Assembly: GCF_007860015.1 (NCBI RefSeq)
Contig: NZ_SJPS01000014.1
Span: 1-50,835 of the forward strand
Reading direction: 5' to 3'
DNA: 50,835 nt
DNA from: Bythopirellula polymerisocia
Lineage (GTDB): Bacteria; Planctomycetota; Planctomycetia; Pirellulales; Lacipirellulaceae
The position numbers were made by a program, and so were the translations under genes. Each line of letters opens with the position of its first letter. Positions within the stretch are counted from its first letter, which is position 1. The notes beneath the pieces are model-generated. The model was not told the origin of the DNA. It searched no databases and worked only from the letters and a program-made list of their open reading frames with translations. Of this stretch, positions 7,307-14,508 are shown piece by piece.

Positions 7307-8869
7307 ATGAAACGTGCCGACAACCACGTGAGGACTGGCTTTGGTCACAAAAGAACGCTGCGTATGCGGCGTAGAGAAGCGGACGCTCTGTGCGCCCACA
7401 TGCGACAAGATACCCGGTATGAACAGATGGCTTTTGGACTGGGTTGCCACATACGAACCTCCCAGGGAACGGTTTTCATGATGAACGAACTGCTGCTTCC
7501 CGGCGCATCCGACTTGGCACATCAGTCGGCAGGCGGAGTGACCCCGACTCGCGAGCTTCTCGCTTACTTGTACTTTCGAGCCTCAATCACTCGCCAGGAT
7601 ATCATGGAGTTTCATAGCCACCCGGGTGGTGGCGTCCCCCGGTTTAGTGGAATTGATGAGTCCCATGCCTATCGTGACGCAAAGTATCTGACGGAGCACT
7701 TGCCCAACCCGGTCACCCTGCTGATGGTCGTCGGCAACAACCAGTTCGATAGGTATGACGCACTCGTTTGGGACCGTGATCAGAGTTCGTTTCACGAGGT
7801 ACAACGAATTGAAGTGCTCGGAAGACCTGCCCAAATCCACCACGTGGGACAAGGGCCTGCGAGGAATTTCAATGATTCGGCAATCTACGATCGACAATTG
7901 AGGATTCCTGGGTGGAATCAACGTGGGCTAGCCCAGCAGCGAATTGGCATCGTGGGCCTCGGAGGTAACGGCGCTTCCCTCTTTCAAACTCTGATTGCGA
8001 TAGGTGCTGCCGAAGAAGGATTCTTTGTGCTTGTGGATCCAGACGAACTCGAATGGTCAAATCTCCCACGTATTCCCTATGCCACTCCGGAGCATGTGGG
8101 AACGCCCAAGGTGACCCTGGCTGCACAATGGGCAAGCCATCGAAATCCGGCAATCCCGGTCTATCCCTACCCATGCGCTCTGAACGAGCAGGCGGCGCAG
8201 GATCGACTCAAAGACGCAACCGTGTTGTTCGGCTGTGTCGACAATGATGGTGCCCGGATGGTGCTCAATGATTTGGCCGTCCGTTCCAGTATTCCCCTGA
8301 TCGACCTGGGCTGTGACGTCCTCGTGGATGAGCAGGAAGTGATCGCCGGCGGACAAGTGCGGGTCGTCTTGCCTGGAGAAAACGCTTGCCTGGTCTGCTG
8401 CCGTGGATACGATCCTGCGCAGGCCGCCATCGATCTGATGGATGAGTATGAACGGGTTCAACATGCGGCTGGTGGCTACGTTCGTAATCTTGCGGCCGAC
8501 GCCACACCCAGCATCGCCAATCTCAACCAACTGACTGCCCAGGCGGCCCTTTCCCAGTTTCTGGCACTAGTGAACGGCCAGGAGTTTGGTGGGTGGGACT
8601 ATTTTCATATTGATCAGTTTTCACTCAATGCGATCACGGCCTCCACGAGTCGCGACGAACAGTGCCCTTGCTGCGGCCCGGCAGGAAATCTTGGTCAAGG
8701 ATTTGCTCATGAGGACAGCAGCGAGACCAATGCAACACGTTTAGCGCATTTCCCATCCGCTGCAGACTCGGGGAATCGTCACCAGCAAGAATGTGAACAG
8801 CCGGAATCGATCCCCCTTTCTGATCAAAGACTTCTGGAATTCTCACCATCCGAACAGCCCCTGGTGTGA
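7307..8869 (+). CDS. JAB deubiquitinase-E1 (ThiF) fusion protein 1
   Basis: A 520-residue two-domain protein. The N-terminal JAB/JAMM metallopeptidase has E39 (YEQMAFGLG), the metal ligands in HSHP (H103, H105), S114 and D117. The C-terminal ThiF/E1 adenylation domain has YDRQLR (194-199), the ATP loop GLGGNG (217-222), LVDPDELEWSNLPR (D244, N252, R255) and GCVDND with D312. Zinc-type cysteines are in CLVCC (361-365) and CPCC (453-456). It should activate the Ubl by adenylation and also process or remove it. The last 60 residues are low-complexity. GAGGAG is 6 bases before ATG 7307; the earlier ATG 7301 abuts it. Genes for the Ubl and E2 lie directly upstream. Confidence 0.88.
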   Translation: MKRADNHVRTGFGHKRTLRMRRREADALCAHMRQDTRYEQMAFGLGCHIRTSQGTVFMMNELLLPGASDLAHQSAGGVTPTRELLAYLYFRASITRQDIMEFHSHPGGGVPRFSGIDESHAYRDAKYLTEHLPNPVTLLMVVGNNQFDRYDALVWDRDQSSFHEVQRIEVLGRPAQIHHVGQGPARNFNDSAIYDRQLRIPGWNQRGLAQQRIGIVGLGGNGASLFQTLIAIGAAEEGFFVLVDPDELEWSNLPRIPYATPEHVGTPKVTLAAQWASHRNPAIPVYPYPCALNEQAAQDRLKDATVLFGCVDNDGARMVLNDLAVRSSIPLIDLGCDVLVDEQEVIAGGQVRVVLPGENACLVCCRGYDPAQAAIDLMDEYERVQHAAGGYVRNLAADATPSIANLNQLTAQAALSQFLALVNGQEFGGWDYFHIDQFSLNAITASTSRDEQCPCCGPAGNLGQGFAHEDSSETNATRLAHFPSAADSGNRHQQECEQPESIPLSDQRLLEFSPSEQPLV

Positions 8870-8874
8870 AAACA

Positions 8875-9162
8875 ATGCACGACTTTGCCGACATCTTGAC
8901 GCAGCTTGACGACCGCCTGTCGAGAATTGAACTTGCCTTATCATCCTACAGGGAGCCGCAGTTCCAGAAGGAGTGGTACACCGTAGCGGAAGCGGCCGAG
9001 ATTTTGGGCAAAGCACCCTTTACGGTGCGTGAGTGGTGTCGGCTCGAACGGATCAATGCCAGCAAGCGGCCGAGTGGCCGAGGGACCTCTTCGGAGTGGA
9101 TGATCTCCCATAGCGAGATCGAACGGATTCAGAATAAGGGCTTGTTGCCGAGAGATTTGTAG
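8875..9162 (+). CDS. MerR/excisionase-type helix-turn-helix protein 1
   Basis: A short DNA-binding protein of about 95 residues. After a leucine-rich helix (DILTQLDDRLSRIELAL) comes WYTVAEAAEILGKAPFTVREW, the winged-helix opening shared by Xis and HTH_17 proteins, followed by a basic wing and the E-x-E-R-I-Q helix. The start is ATG 8875, or the GTG at 8866 that overlaps the stop of the JAB-E1 gene. It may regulate the operon or act as a directionality factor of an integrating element. No integrase gene is visible in the window. Confidence 0.7.
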   Translation: MHDFADILTQLDDRLSRIELALSSYREPQFQKEWYTVAEAAEILGKAPFTVREWCRLERINASKRPSGRGTSSEWMISHSEIERIQNKGLLPRDL

Positions 9163-9639
9163 AAGCGGAGGCAGTCGATCCTGCGTACACTTTGTCCAAC
9201 TGTCGAAGCAACAAGAGCTGTTCCATTGCACCAAGGCCGTAGGATTTCGGCGAATCTGCGAGCATTTGACGGCTGAGCGAGCATTTTCCCAGGCGGGAAA
9301 TCTTTTACGCAAGTTGATCTCAAGGACTTTTTTTCGTACTGGCCGCAGTGACTTAGCTCTCTCTTTGGCAGTCTCTTCGTTGTCAGTCACGTAGTCGGCG
9401 AGCAGGTTGTGCCCCGGAAAGGTCCAACAAACCGATTCGTTTGACAGGCTAACTGAGTCCAAGTATGTCCAAGCCCCGCATGGGCTTGGCTCCCGCATCA
9501 GACAATGCAGTCGCCGGTCCCCGTTCTGAAGCACATCGCCCAGAACCACCCAGTACGGCAGAAGCCATGCGATCGGAACCTGAACTTGGTCGTTTCCGCC
9601 GTTAGTACTGCATTCGCAGGGGAATTCTGGAGAATCTGA
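9163..9639. other. Inter-gene stretch with an antisense open frame of unclear status
   Basis: No plus-strand gene is visible. On the minus strand a frame from 9663 down into 8941 reads, in its first two thirds, like genuine protein: IAWLLPYWVVLGDVL, then CGAWTYLDSVSLSNESVCW and TFPGHNLLADYV. It starts with a TTG, and its last third would be antisense to the HTH gene. It could be a decayed gene or a small unannotated one. I have no family for it. Confidence 0.3.
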
Positions 9640-10125
9640 GTGTATACTACTGAACTCCCCCAAAATTCTGCAGAGATAGCTACCCGAAAGCGCTCACATA
9701 CCAACGCCGTGAAAAAGACGAATCGACAAGGCCGAGCTGGGGCGACGCGTGGCGCCGAACTAGATGACGGACAATTGAAGTCAGCTTCCCTTGGGCGATG
9801 GTCCGTGGCGAACCTGGACGCTCCGACATCAAAGATCGACAGCCTGCGTCTGAAGCTCTGCAGAGAGCTCGCGCGTCGCGGCATGGCGATTGACGAAATC
9901 GCTCGTCGCATCGGCATTGAGGACGAAGAAGCTCGCTATCGGTTACCAGTCATTGGCGTCCAAACGGCCGCCAGTTTCCTGGAGGTTACAAGACAGCGGG
10001 TCAACTGCTATGTCGAGACCCATGGCCTTGGGATCCGGATCGACGGTCGATTCTATTTCTCGGTGGATGAGCTCGTGGCCTTCAAACTGGCACCGCGGGA
10101 GCCAGGTCGCCCCATTGCACCGTGA
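9640..10125 (+). CDS. Helix-turn-helix protein 2 (excisionase-like C-terminus)
   Basis: This 161-residue protein starts at a GTG (9640) with GGAGA six bases upstream. The first 60 residues are basic and probably disordered. Next comes an HTH-like helix pair (LCRELARRGMAIDEIARRIGI), then a second DNA-binding unit, VQTAASFLEVTRQRVNCYV followed by GRFYFSVDELVAF. The second unit matches the layout of MerR-like/HTH_17 modules. It resembles the other HTH gene at 8875 in its C-terminal module. It lies directly upstream of a promoter with a strong palindrome, so autoregulation or control of the downstream module is a reasonable inference. Confidence 0.6.
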   Translation: MYTTELPQNSAEIATRKRSHTNAVKKTNRQGRAGATRGAELDDGQLKSASLGRWSVANLDAPTSKIDSLRLKLCRELARRGMAIDEIARRIGIEDEEARYRLPVIGVQTAASFLEVTRQRVNCYVETHGLGIRIDGRFYFSVDELVAFKLAPREPGRPIAP

Positions 10126-10166
10126 CCTCCCCAAGATACCCAGCGAAATTTTTTTACTTACACCTA

Positions 10167-10194
10167 TTGACGAACGACAACATCTAGGTATATT
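10167..10194 (+). promoter_or_regulatory. Sigma70-like promoter of the second module
   Basis: A -35 box TTGACG (10167-10172) and a -10 box TATATT (10189-10194) are separated by 16 bases. The region is AT-rich compared with its surroundings and lies in a 259-base gap ahead of the small repeat-peptide gene. Palindromic sequence overlaps and follows the -10 box, so it is probably a regulated promoter. Confidence 0.6.
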
Positions 10195-10196
10195 CT

Positions 10197-10212
10197 ATTG
10201 TCGTATGACAAT
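10197..10212. promoter_or_regulatory. Palindromic operator ATTGTC-GTAT-GACAAT
   Basis: A perfect 6-bp inverted repeat with a 4-base centre, starting 2 bases after the -10 box, where transcription would begin. An additional half site ACGACAA (10174-10180), inside the promoter spacer, is the exact complement of TTGTCGT (10198-10204). A repressor bound here would block the promoter. The HTH proteins encoded at 8875 and 9640 are the obvious candidates, but nothing in the sequence proves which one binds. Confidence 0.6.
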
Positions 10213-10384
10213 AAGCATTGGCTTAAGTTTTTGATTTCGTTCTAGAACCGACCAGAGGCCCGACCTGCGAACAAAGTCTGCAGTGTGACTGCCTCACTGG
10301 GATCAAAGCAGATCCCGCGATCGAATGAGCCAGCATTCCGGCTCGGGGTGGGATGCACATATCTTTCTAGAAAGGAGCCGAGTC

Positions 10385-10576
10385 ATGTGGTGCAACAGCA
10401 CATTCTTCGGCGCCGCTATAGACGAGCGAGAGTGGCCATGTTGGTCGCTCTCCGAGAGAGTCGGCGATCTGCCTGTTGGCACGTGGTACGGCGGGGATGA
10501 CGATCTCCCAGCTGGCACGTGGCACAGCGAGGATCAGTACCTCTCTCAAGGCGCGCGTTGCTCCGTCATTCAATGA
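10385..10576 (+). CDS. 63-residue peptide with 12-residue tandem repeats
   Basis: AAAGGAG (10371-10377) lies seven bases before ATG 10385, one of the best ribosome sites in the region. The peptide has a Cys/Trp-rich N-terminal half (MWCNSTFF, REWPCWSL). Two 12-residue repeats follow, DLPVGTWYGGDD and DLPAGTWHSEDQ, encoded by two 36-base DNA repeats, and a third degenerate unit YLSQGARCSVIQ ends the protein. I know no family like it. It is the first gene after the promoter at 10167 and sits between the two ubiquitin-like modules. A modified peptide, a conjugation target or a regulator are all possible. Confidence 0.5.
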   Translation: MWCNSTFFGAAIDEREWPCWSLSERVGDLPVGTWYGGDDDLPAGTWHSEDQYLSQGARCSVIQ

Positions 10577-10696
10577 GCAACAACGGAGAGCTGAGACCTC
10601 AACGTCACTTGGGGTCTCGGCTCGCTTTGCGCAGCGTAGCTCGCGCAGAGTTGTCCGATAATCCTCGATCACCTCGGCTAGCACGAGAAATGGACG

Positions 10697-10978
10697 ATGA
10701 GAAGCGTTAATGACACCTATAGGACCAGAAGCGGATCGCACCTATTCCGTTTCAGATTTCAGGAACAGCAGAGCGGGGATTGGATAGTTTACATCGCTTC
10801 ACAACCTGACTATTGCGGGCGACCGGACGACGCCCATAGCACCCATCGGTTGAGCGACAGCTGTGGACGTTACGTGTGCTGGACCAAGCCGCTCCATACA
10901 CTTAGGAAGGCCAAACAAGTCGCTGCCAGCTGGTGCGAAAAAACCGAGCAGTACATCCGCTACGGCAAGAAGTTCTGA
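10697..10978 (+). CDS. Unrecognised 93-residue protein between the two modules
   Basis: The predicted order is beta strands (HLFRFRFQEQ, DWIVYIASQP), a polar loop, a strand (RYVCWTK) and a long basic helix (LRKAKQVAASWCEKTEQYI). No ribosome site is obvious at ATG 10697. It lies 43 bases upstream of the second JAB-E1 gene and is probably co-transcribed. The helix motif VAASW resembles VARSW in the N-terminal region of the AAA+ protein downstream, which may hint at a shared domain. The size is also close to that of a Ubl or adaptor, but I see no C-terminal glycine motif. Confidence 0.5.
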   Translation: MRSVNDTYRTRSGSHLFRFRFQEQQSGDWIVYIASQPDYCGRPDDAHSTHRLSDSCGRYVCWTKPLHTLRKAKQVAASWCEKTEQYIRYGKKF

Positions 10979-11021
10979 TTGCTGACGTGCCACTTTTAAA
11001 TTGAGAAATAGGAGAAGTGCA

Positions 11022-12632
11022 ATGATTGATTCCGCTTTGACCCCTTCGCCTCGAAAGACAAATTGCAGGCAGTTCCTCGTCCGCGCAGATTCCGTGCTAC
11101 GTAAGATGCACCAGACTATCGGGACCGAACAACCCGAGCACAGTGGCATGCTGGGTATGAACGCGGAAACGGGCGTCATCACACACTACGCATTTGATGA
11201 GACTTCCCAAGGCACAGCCGTCACCAACAAGCCCGATGTGAAGAGACTGAACGCCATCATCAAGGATGATTGGGAGCCAAACGGAATTCAATACATCGGC
11301 AGCCCTCACTCGCATCCACCGGGAGTTCATAGACCCTCGTCGGGCGATCGCGAGTATGGCCAGCAGATTCTCGAGGCGAAGCGGTCAGTCGAGGAACTGC
11401 ACATCTGGATCGTCATCCCGGCTGTCGACGGACACACATATGAAGTTTTTCCATACACTCTCGACCGAGAAGGCAATCTGGAATTGGTCGAACTCGTACC
11501 TGTTGATGAGAACGACCAGCCGATCGACGCCGATATGCACGCTCATTCACTGTCGGAGATTTCAACGCTTGATTCGGAGCGTCCGCCGGCGCCCATCCAA
11601 TCCCCAGCCGATGTTCTGAGTGAGTCGAGAGGCCGAGCGATCGTCGATATTTCACGGCAATTCATCCGCGTTCATGAGGCGTACGATCTGGCCCGGTTGG
11701 CTGCTAGCCGACTGGTCTTTATCGGTGTCGGTGGCATCCGAGACTCGGTTCTCTACTGTGCCCGTGCTGGCGTCCAGGAATTCATCCTAGTAGACCCGGA
11801 TGTCGTTTCGGAGAGCAATATAGCGACACAGGGTGTCTTCCGTGACGAAATTGGATTGCCTAAGGTCGAAGCAGTAAAGCGCGAGCTCATTCGAATCAAT
11901 CCCAACATACGTGTGGTCGCTCTGCAACATTCTGTAGACGAGATCGACGACCATGCCTTCGACAGGCTGATTCGCGAACCGATGCTGGAATTGCCACTTC
12001 CAGGGTTCGGCGGCGACATCTGTAGGGAATTACCGCCGCTCGTGACGGTCAGTGTGGCAGGAACCGACTCATTTGAAGCCCAATCGCGTAACAACCGCAT
12101 CGGCCTGCAGTGGGGAATTCCCACACTAGCATCACAAATGTATGAACGAGGTCTGGGCGCTGAGATTACCTTCACGCACCCGGACACTACGCGAGCGTGC
12201 CATCGTTGTGTGCTCTGTACGAGGTACCGAGCATTCCTGAAAGAAGGCTTTAAAAATACCGTCGGATCTTCCGCAGCACCGGTCTGTGCCACTCAACGTC
12301 TGGCGGGCCTCGAATCATTCATGCTGATGGCGCTTCTGCATCATGGCACAAACCACCCGCGGTTTGGTGGCCTTCTCGGCAGAATCGGCAATCGGAACCT
12401 GATCCAGATCCGCATGGATCCGGACATAGCCGCATCTCTTGGCCTGAGAGTCTTTGATCGCGTTTTTGGTACTGTCGACCACGAGCGAACCTTATTCGAC
12501 GACGTAGTATGGCTTCCTCAGGAGCCGGAGAATGGGAAAAAGGACCGGCCGATCTGCCCAGAATGTGGTGGTAACGGCGACCTCCACAGTGCTTTGGGCA
12601 AGTTCAAGGATACTCGCGAGATGTCGGGGTGA
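11022..12632 (+). CDS. JAB-ThiF/E1-like fusion protein 2
   Basis: A 536-residue protein with the same domain order as fusion 1 but clearly divergent. The JAB domain has E39 (PEHSGMLG), HSHP (H96, H98), S106 and D109, in exact JAMM spacing. The ThiF domain begins near residue 230: GVGGIR (235-240, the last glycine of the usual loop replaced by Arg), LVDPD (258-260), ESN (264-266), K281 and a GTD motif. Zinc-type cysteines occur in CHRCVLC and CPECG. The sequence PVCATQRL could carry a catalytic cysteine. ATG 11022 has AGGAG seven bases upstream. The gene is followed directly by the AAA+ ATPase. It may activate or deconjugate a Ubl, possibly that encoded at 6667. Confidence 0.82.
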   Translation: MIDSALTPSPRKTNCRQFLVRADSVLRKMHQTIGTEQPEHSGMLGMNAETGVITHYAFDETSQGTAVTNKPDVKRLNAIIKDDWEPNGIQYIGSPHSHPPGVHRPSSGDREYGQQILEAKRSVEELHIWIVIPAVDGHTYEVFPYTLDREGNLELVELVPVDENDQPIDADMHAHSLSEISTLDSERPPAPIQSPADVLSESRGRAIVDISRQFIRVHEAYDLARLAASRLVFIGVGGIRDSVLYCARAGVQEFILVDPDVVSESNIATQGVFRDEIGLPKVEAVKRELIRINPNIRVVALQHSVDEIDDHAFDRLIREPMLELPLPGFGGDICRELPPLVTVSVAGTDSFEAQSRNNRIGLQWGIPTLASQMYERGLGAEITFTHPDTTRACHRCVLCTRYRAFLKEGFKNTVGSSAAPVCATQRLAGLESFMLMALLHHGTNHPRFGGLLGRIGNRNLIQIRMDPDIAASLGLRVFDRVFGTVDHERTLFDDVVWLPQEPENGKKDRPICPECGGNGDLHSALGKFKDTREMSG

Positions 12633-12646
12633 ACCGGAGAGTACAC

Positions 12647-14041
12647 ATGGCCAAATTTGTGGATCAATTCGCAGGAGTCGTAGATCAGCTGTCCCGCTCG
12701 GGGGGCGGACGGGTCGAGTTTGTCGATCAGCAAATGCCCGAGGGGGCAAATCCGCCTCGGGCAGCAGTTACCGTCGTTGTAGATAGGGCCAGCAAGTTCG
12801 TCGCACTTAAAATACGGCCACGTGTGCGCTGCGATTCTGCTGGGGAAGAAGTACGTCAGTGGTTCCGTCATACGGAGTGTCGTTTTCCAAATTCGGCGGT
12901 GGCACGCAGTTGGGTGACAGCCAACCTTCAGCCACTCTATGCGCAGCCCGCTTCCTCGATTGTCCATGATGTACGCGGGCAGGCGTACTCCAATAATTCA
13001 TTGACGGATGTCGATGCCGTTGAAGCGCTTCGTTCTCGTACGGAGGACCAGGTAATCCATCTCAAGGCCGAGGACGTGGCCCGAGAACTCGGTCGAGAAG
13101 TCTTTGGCCAAGATCACGTGCTTCCAAGTTTGGCAGAACGCGTTGTCGGTCACCTGGCACGACGCTCTCCGCGTCGCCCCTGCACGCTCTGGTTTGCGGG
13201 GACCACTGGCGTAGGCAAGACGAAGTCCGCGGAGGTTCTCCCCAAGGTGATCAAGCGTCTTGTTCCGGAGGGTCGTAACTATGCAACTATGCGACTGGAC
13301 ATGTCCGAGTACGGGGAGGCCCATCGCCGGAGTCAACTGCTCGGTGCACCGCAAGGTTATGTTGGCCACGGCCAAGGAGCGCAGCTGACCGACGCGCTGG
13401 CGGCCAACCCGAGACATATCGTGTTGTTCGACGAGATCGAAAAGGCGCACCCGACCGTCCTCCAAACACTCATGAATGCGATGGATGCGGGTAGGCTTTC
13501 GACGTCAGCGCGGAATGCCTCAGGCACAAGGGAAATCAACTGTTGTCAATCTGTCTTCATCTTTACCAGCAATCTCGAAAATGAATCACTTGTCGACGAG
13601 GCAACACGTCAGGACGCTTTCGACGATCCTGCCCTGGTCGACGAACTATGTCGCCAGGGCCTTCACTCTGCAGGTATTGCCCCCGAATTAATCGGCCGGA
13701 TCGGAGCATTTCTCCTCTTCAAACCGCTGTCCGCACGAGCGATGGCTCATGTCGTCGCTCACGCAGTGAGGACTATTGGAGAGGAATATGGGTTGCGCAT
13801 CGAATCCATTGATCCGGCAGTCGTCGCAGCAATACTGGATCAAACCTCGAGTCATAGCTTCGGAGCGCGACCGTACGAATATGCGGCAGATCGTCTGCTG
13901 GGTGGAATCTTCGCCGAAGCTGCCGCCCGGGATGCGCGGATACCCCTCCGAATTGTCGCAGGGGATCCACCGCGTTGCATCCCAGTGAACACTTGCACTG
14001 GGCTTCTGTCTGAAGGAGTCAGAAAGGAAGGCATTGCATGA
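12647..14041 (+). CDS. Single-ring Clp/HSP100-type AAA+ ATPase
   Basis: A 464-residue protein. About 160 residues of unknown N-terminal sequence precede one AAA+ module of the ClpA/B D2 type. The module has Walker A GTTGVGKT (185-192), MSEYGEAHRRSQLLGAP, pore loop GYVGHGQG, Walker B LFDEIEKAHP (D262, E263), TSN sensor 1, PELIGRIG (arginine finger R351) and sensor 2 GARP (406-409). Such rings unfold proteins or take complexes apart using ATP. I see no ClpP-docking tripeptide, so a protease partner is not indicated. GGAGAG lies five bases before ATG 12647; a GTG at 12629 overlaps the upstream stop. The pairing with a JAB-E1 fusion suggests work on Ubl-modified targets (inference). Confidence 0.85.
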   Translation: MAKFVDQFAGVVDQLSRSGGGRVEFVDQQMPEGANPPRAAVTVVVDRASKFVALKIRPRVRCDSAGEEVRQWFRHTECRFPNSAVARSWVTANLQPLYAQPASSIVHDVRGQAYSNNSLTDVDAVEALRSRTEDQVIHLKAEDVARELGREVFGQDHVLPSLAERVVGHLARRSPRRPCTLWFAGTTGVGKTKSAEVLPKVIKRLVPEGRNYATMRLDMSEYGEAHRRSQLLGAPQGYVGHGQGAQLTDALAANPRHIVLFDEIEKAHPTVLQTLMNAMDAGRLSTSARNASGTREINCCQSVFIFTSNLENESLVDEATRQDAFDDPALVDELCRQGLHSAGIAPELIGRIGAFLLFKPLSARAMAHVVAHAVRTIGEEYGLRIESIDPAVVAAILDQTSSHSFGARPYEYAADRLLGGIFAEAAARDARIPLRIVAGDPPRCIPVNTCTGLLSEGVRKEGIA

Positions 14042-14508
14042 GAGGTCTTTCTCACATCCTCCTATTATTCATCCTGTGCCTCTTTAGTCCCTTTGTGCTT
14101 TGGCTGGGCATTGCCGAGTTCATCGACCAGCCAACCTACCTGGCCCTGGCACGCAGTGGTCTCTTGATGATCGGTCTAGCCACCATCGTTTGGGCAGGGC
14201 TGAGGGACCAGCCGCGAATGGTAGGGATGGGCCTAGCGCTCATTGGCATTGGTTTTCTGACTTTCTACTACGGACAGTGCTGGACAGTACCATCATTTGA
14301 TTGTACCGAATACACCTGGTTTTGGAAATTCGCACGGCGTCTGGCTGTACCGATCCCACCGATGTCTCGAATTACATATGGTCATCTTCTAGCAGGCGGA
14401 GTCGCCGTTCTCAACACGGCCCTTCTGCTACACGATACGGAGCTCCGTAACCTTCTAGTGGCGAATCTCGTGTTCATCTCAGTCGTGATATTCGCATGCG
14501 TTATTTGA
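14038..14508 (+). CDS. Four-helix integral membrane protein
   Basis: A 156-residue protein whose ATG overlaps the AAA+ stop by 4 bp, so they are coupled. Hydrophobic segments are LLLFILCLFSPFVLWLG, SGLLMIGLATIVWAG, MVGMGLALIGIGFLTFYYG, a weaker LLAGGVAVLNTALLL and LVANLVFISVVIFACVI, giving four or five helices. A loop with two cysteines (GQCW, FDCT) lies between helices 3 and 4. I recognise no family. As the last gene of the second module it may localise the system to the membrane, a common theme in bacterial defence operons; that is inference. Confidence 0.65.
   Translation: MRGLSHILLLFILCLFSPFVLWLGIAEFIDQPTYLALARSGLLMIGLATIVWAGLRDQPRMVGMGLALIGIGFLTFYYGQCWTVPSFDCTEYTWFWKFARRLAVPIPPMSRITYGHLLAGGVAVLNTALLLHDTELRNLLVANLVFISVVIFACVI

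Noticed and set aside
10367..10741. 124-residue minus-strand frame opposite the repeat peptide
   Set aside because: It mirrors the codons of the plus-strand repeat peptide, which has a far better ribosome site and clear in-frame repeats.
12647..14041. Assigning the AAA+ protein as ClpX or ClpB
   Set aside because: It lacks the ClpX zinc-binding domain, the ClpB N-domain and first ring, and any visible ClpP-docking tripeptide; only the ring type is supported.
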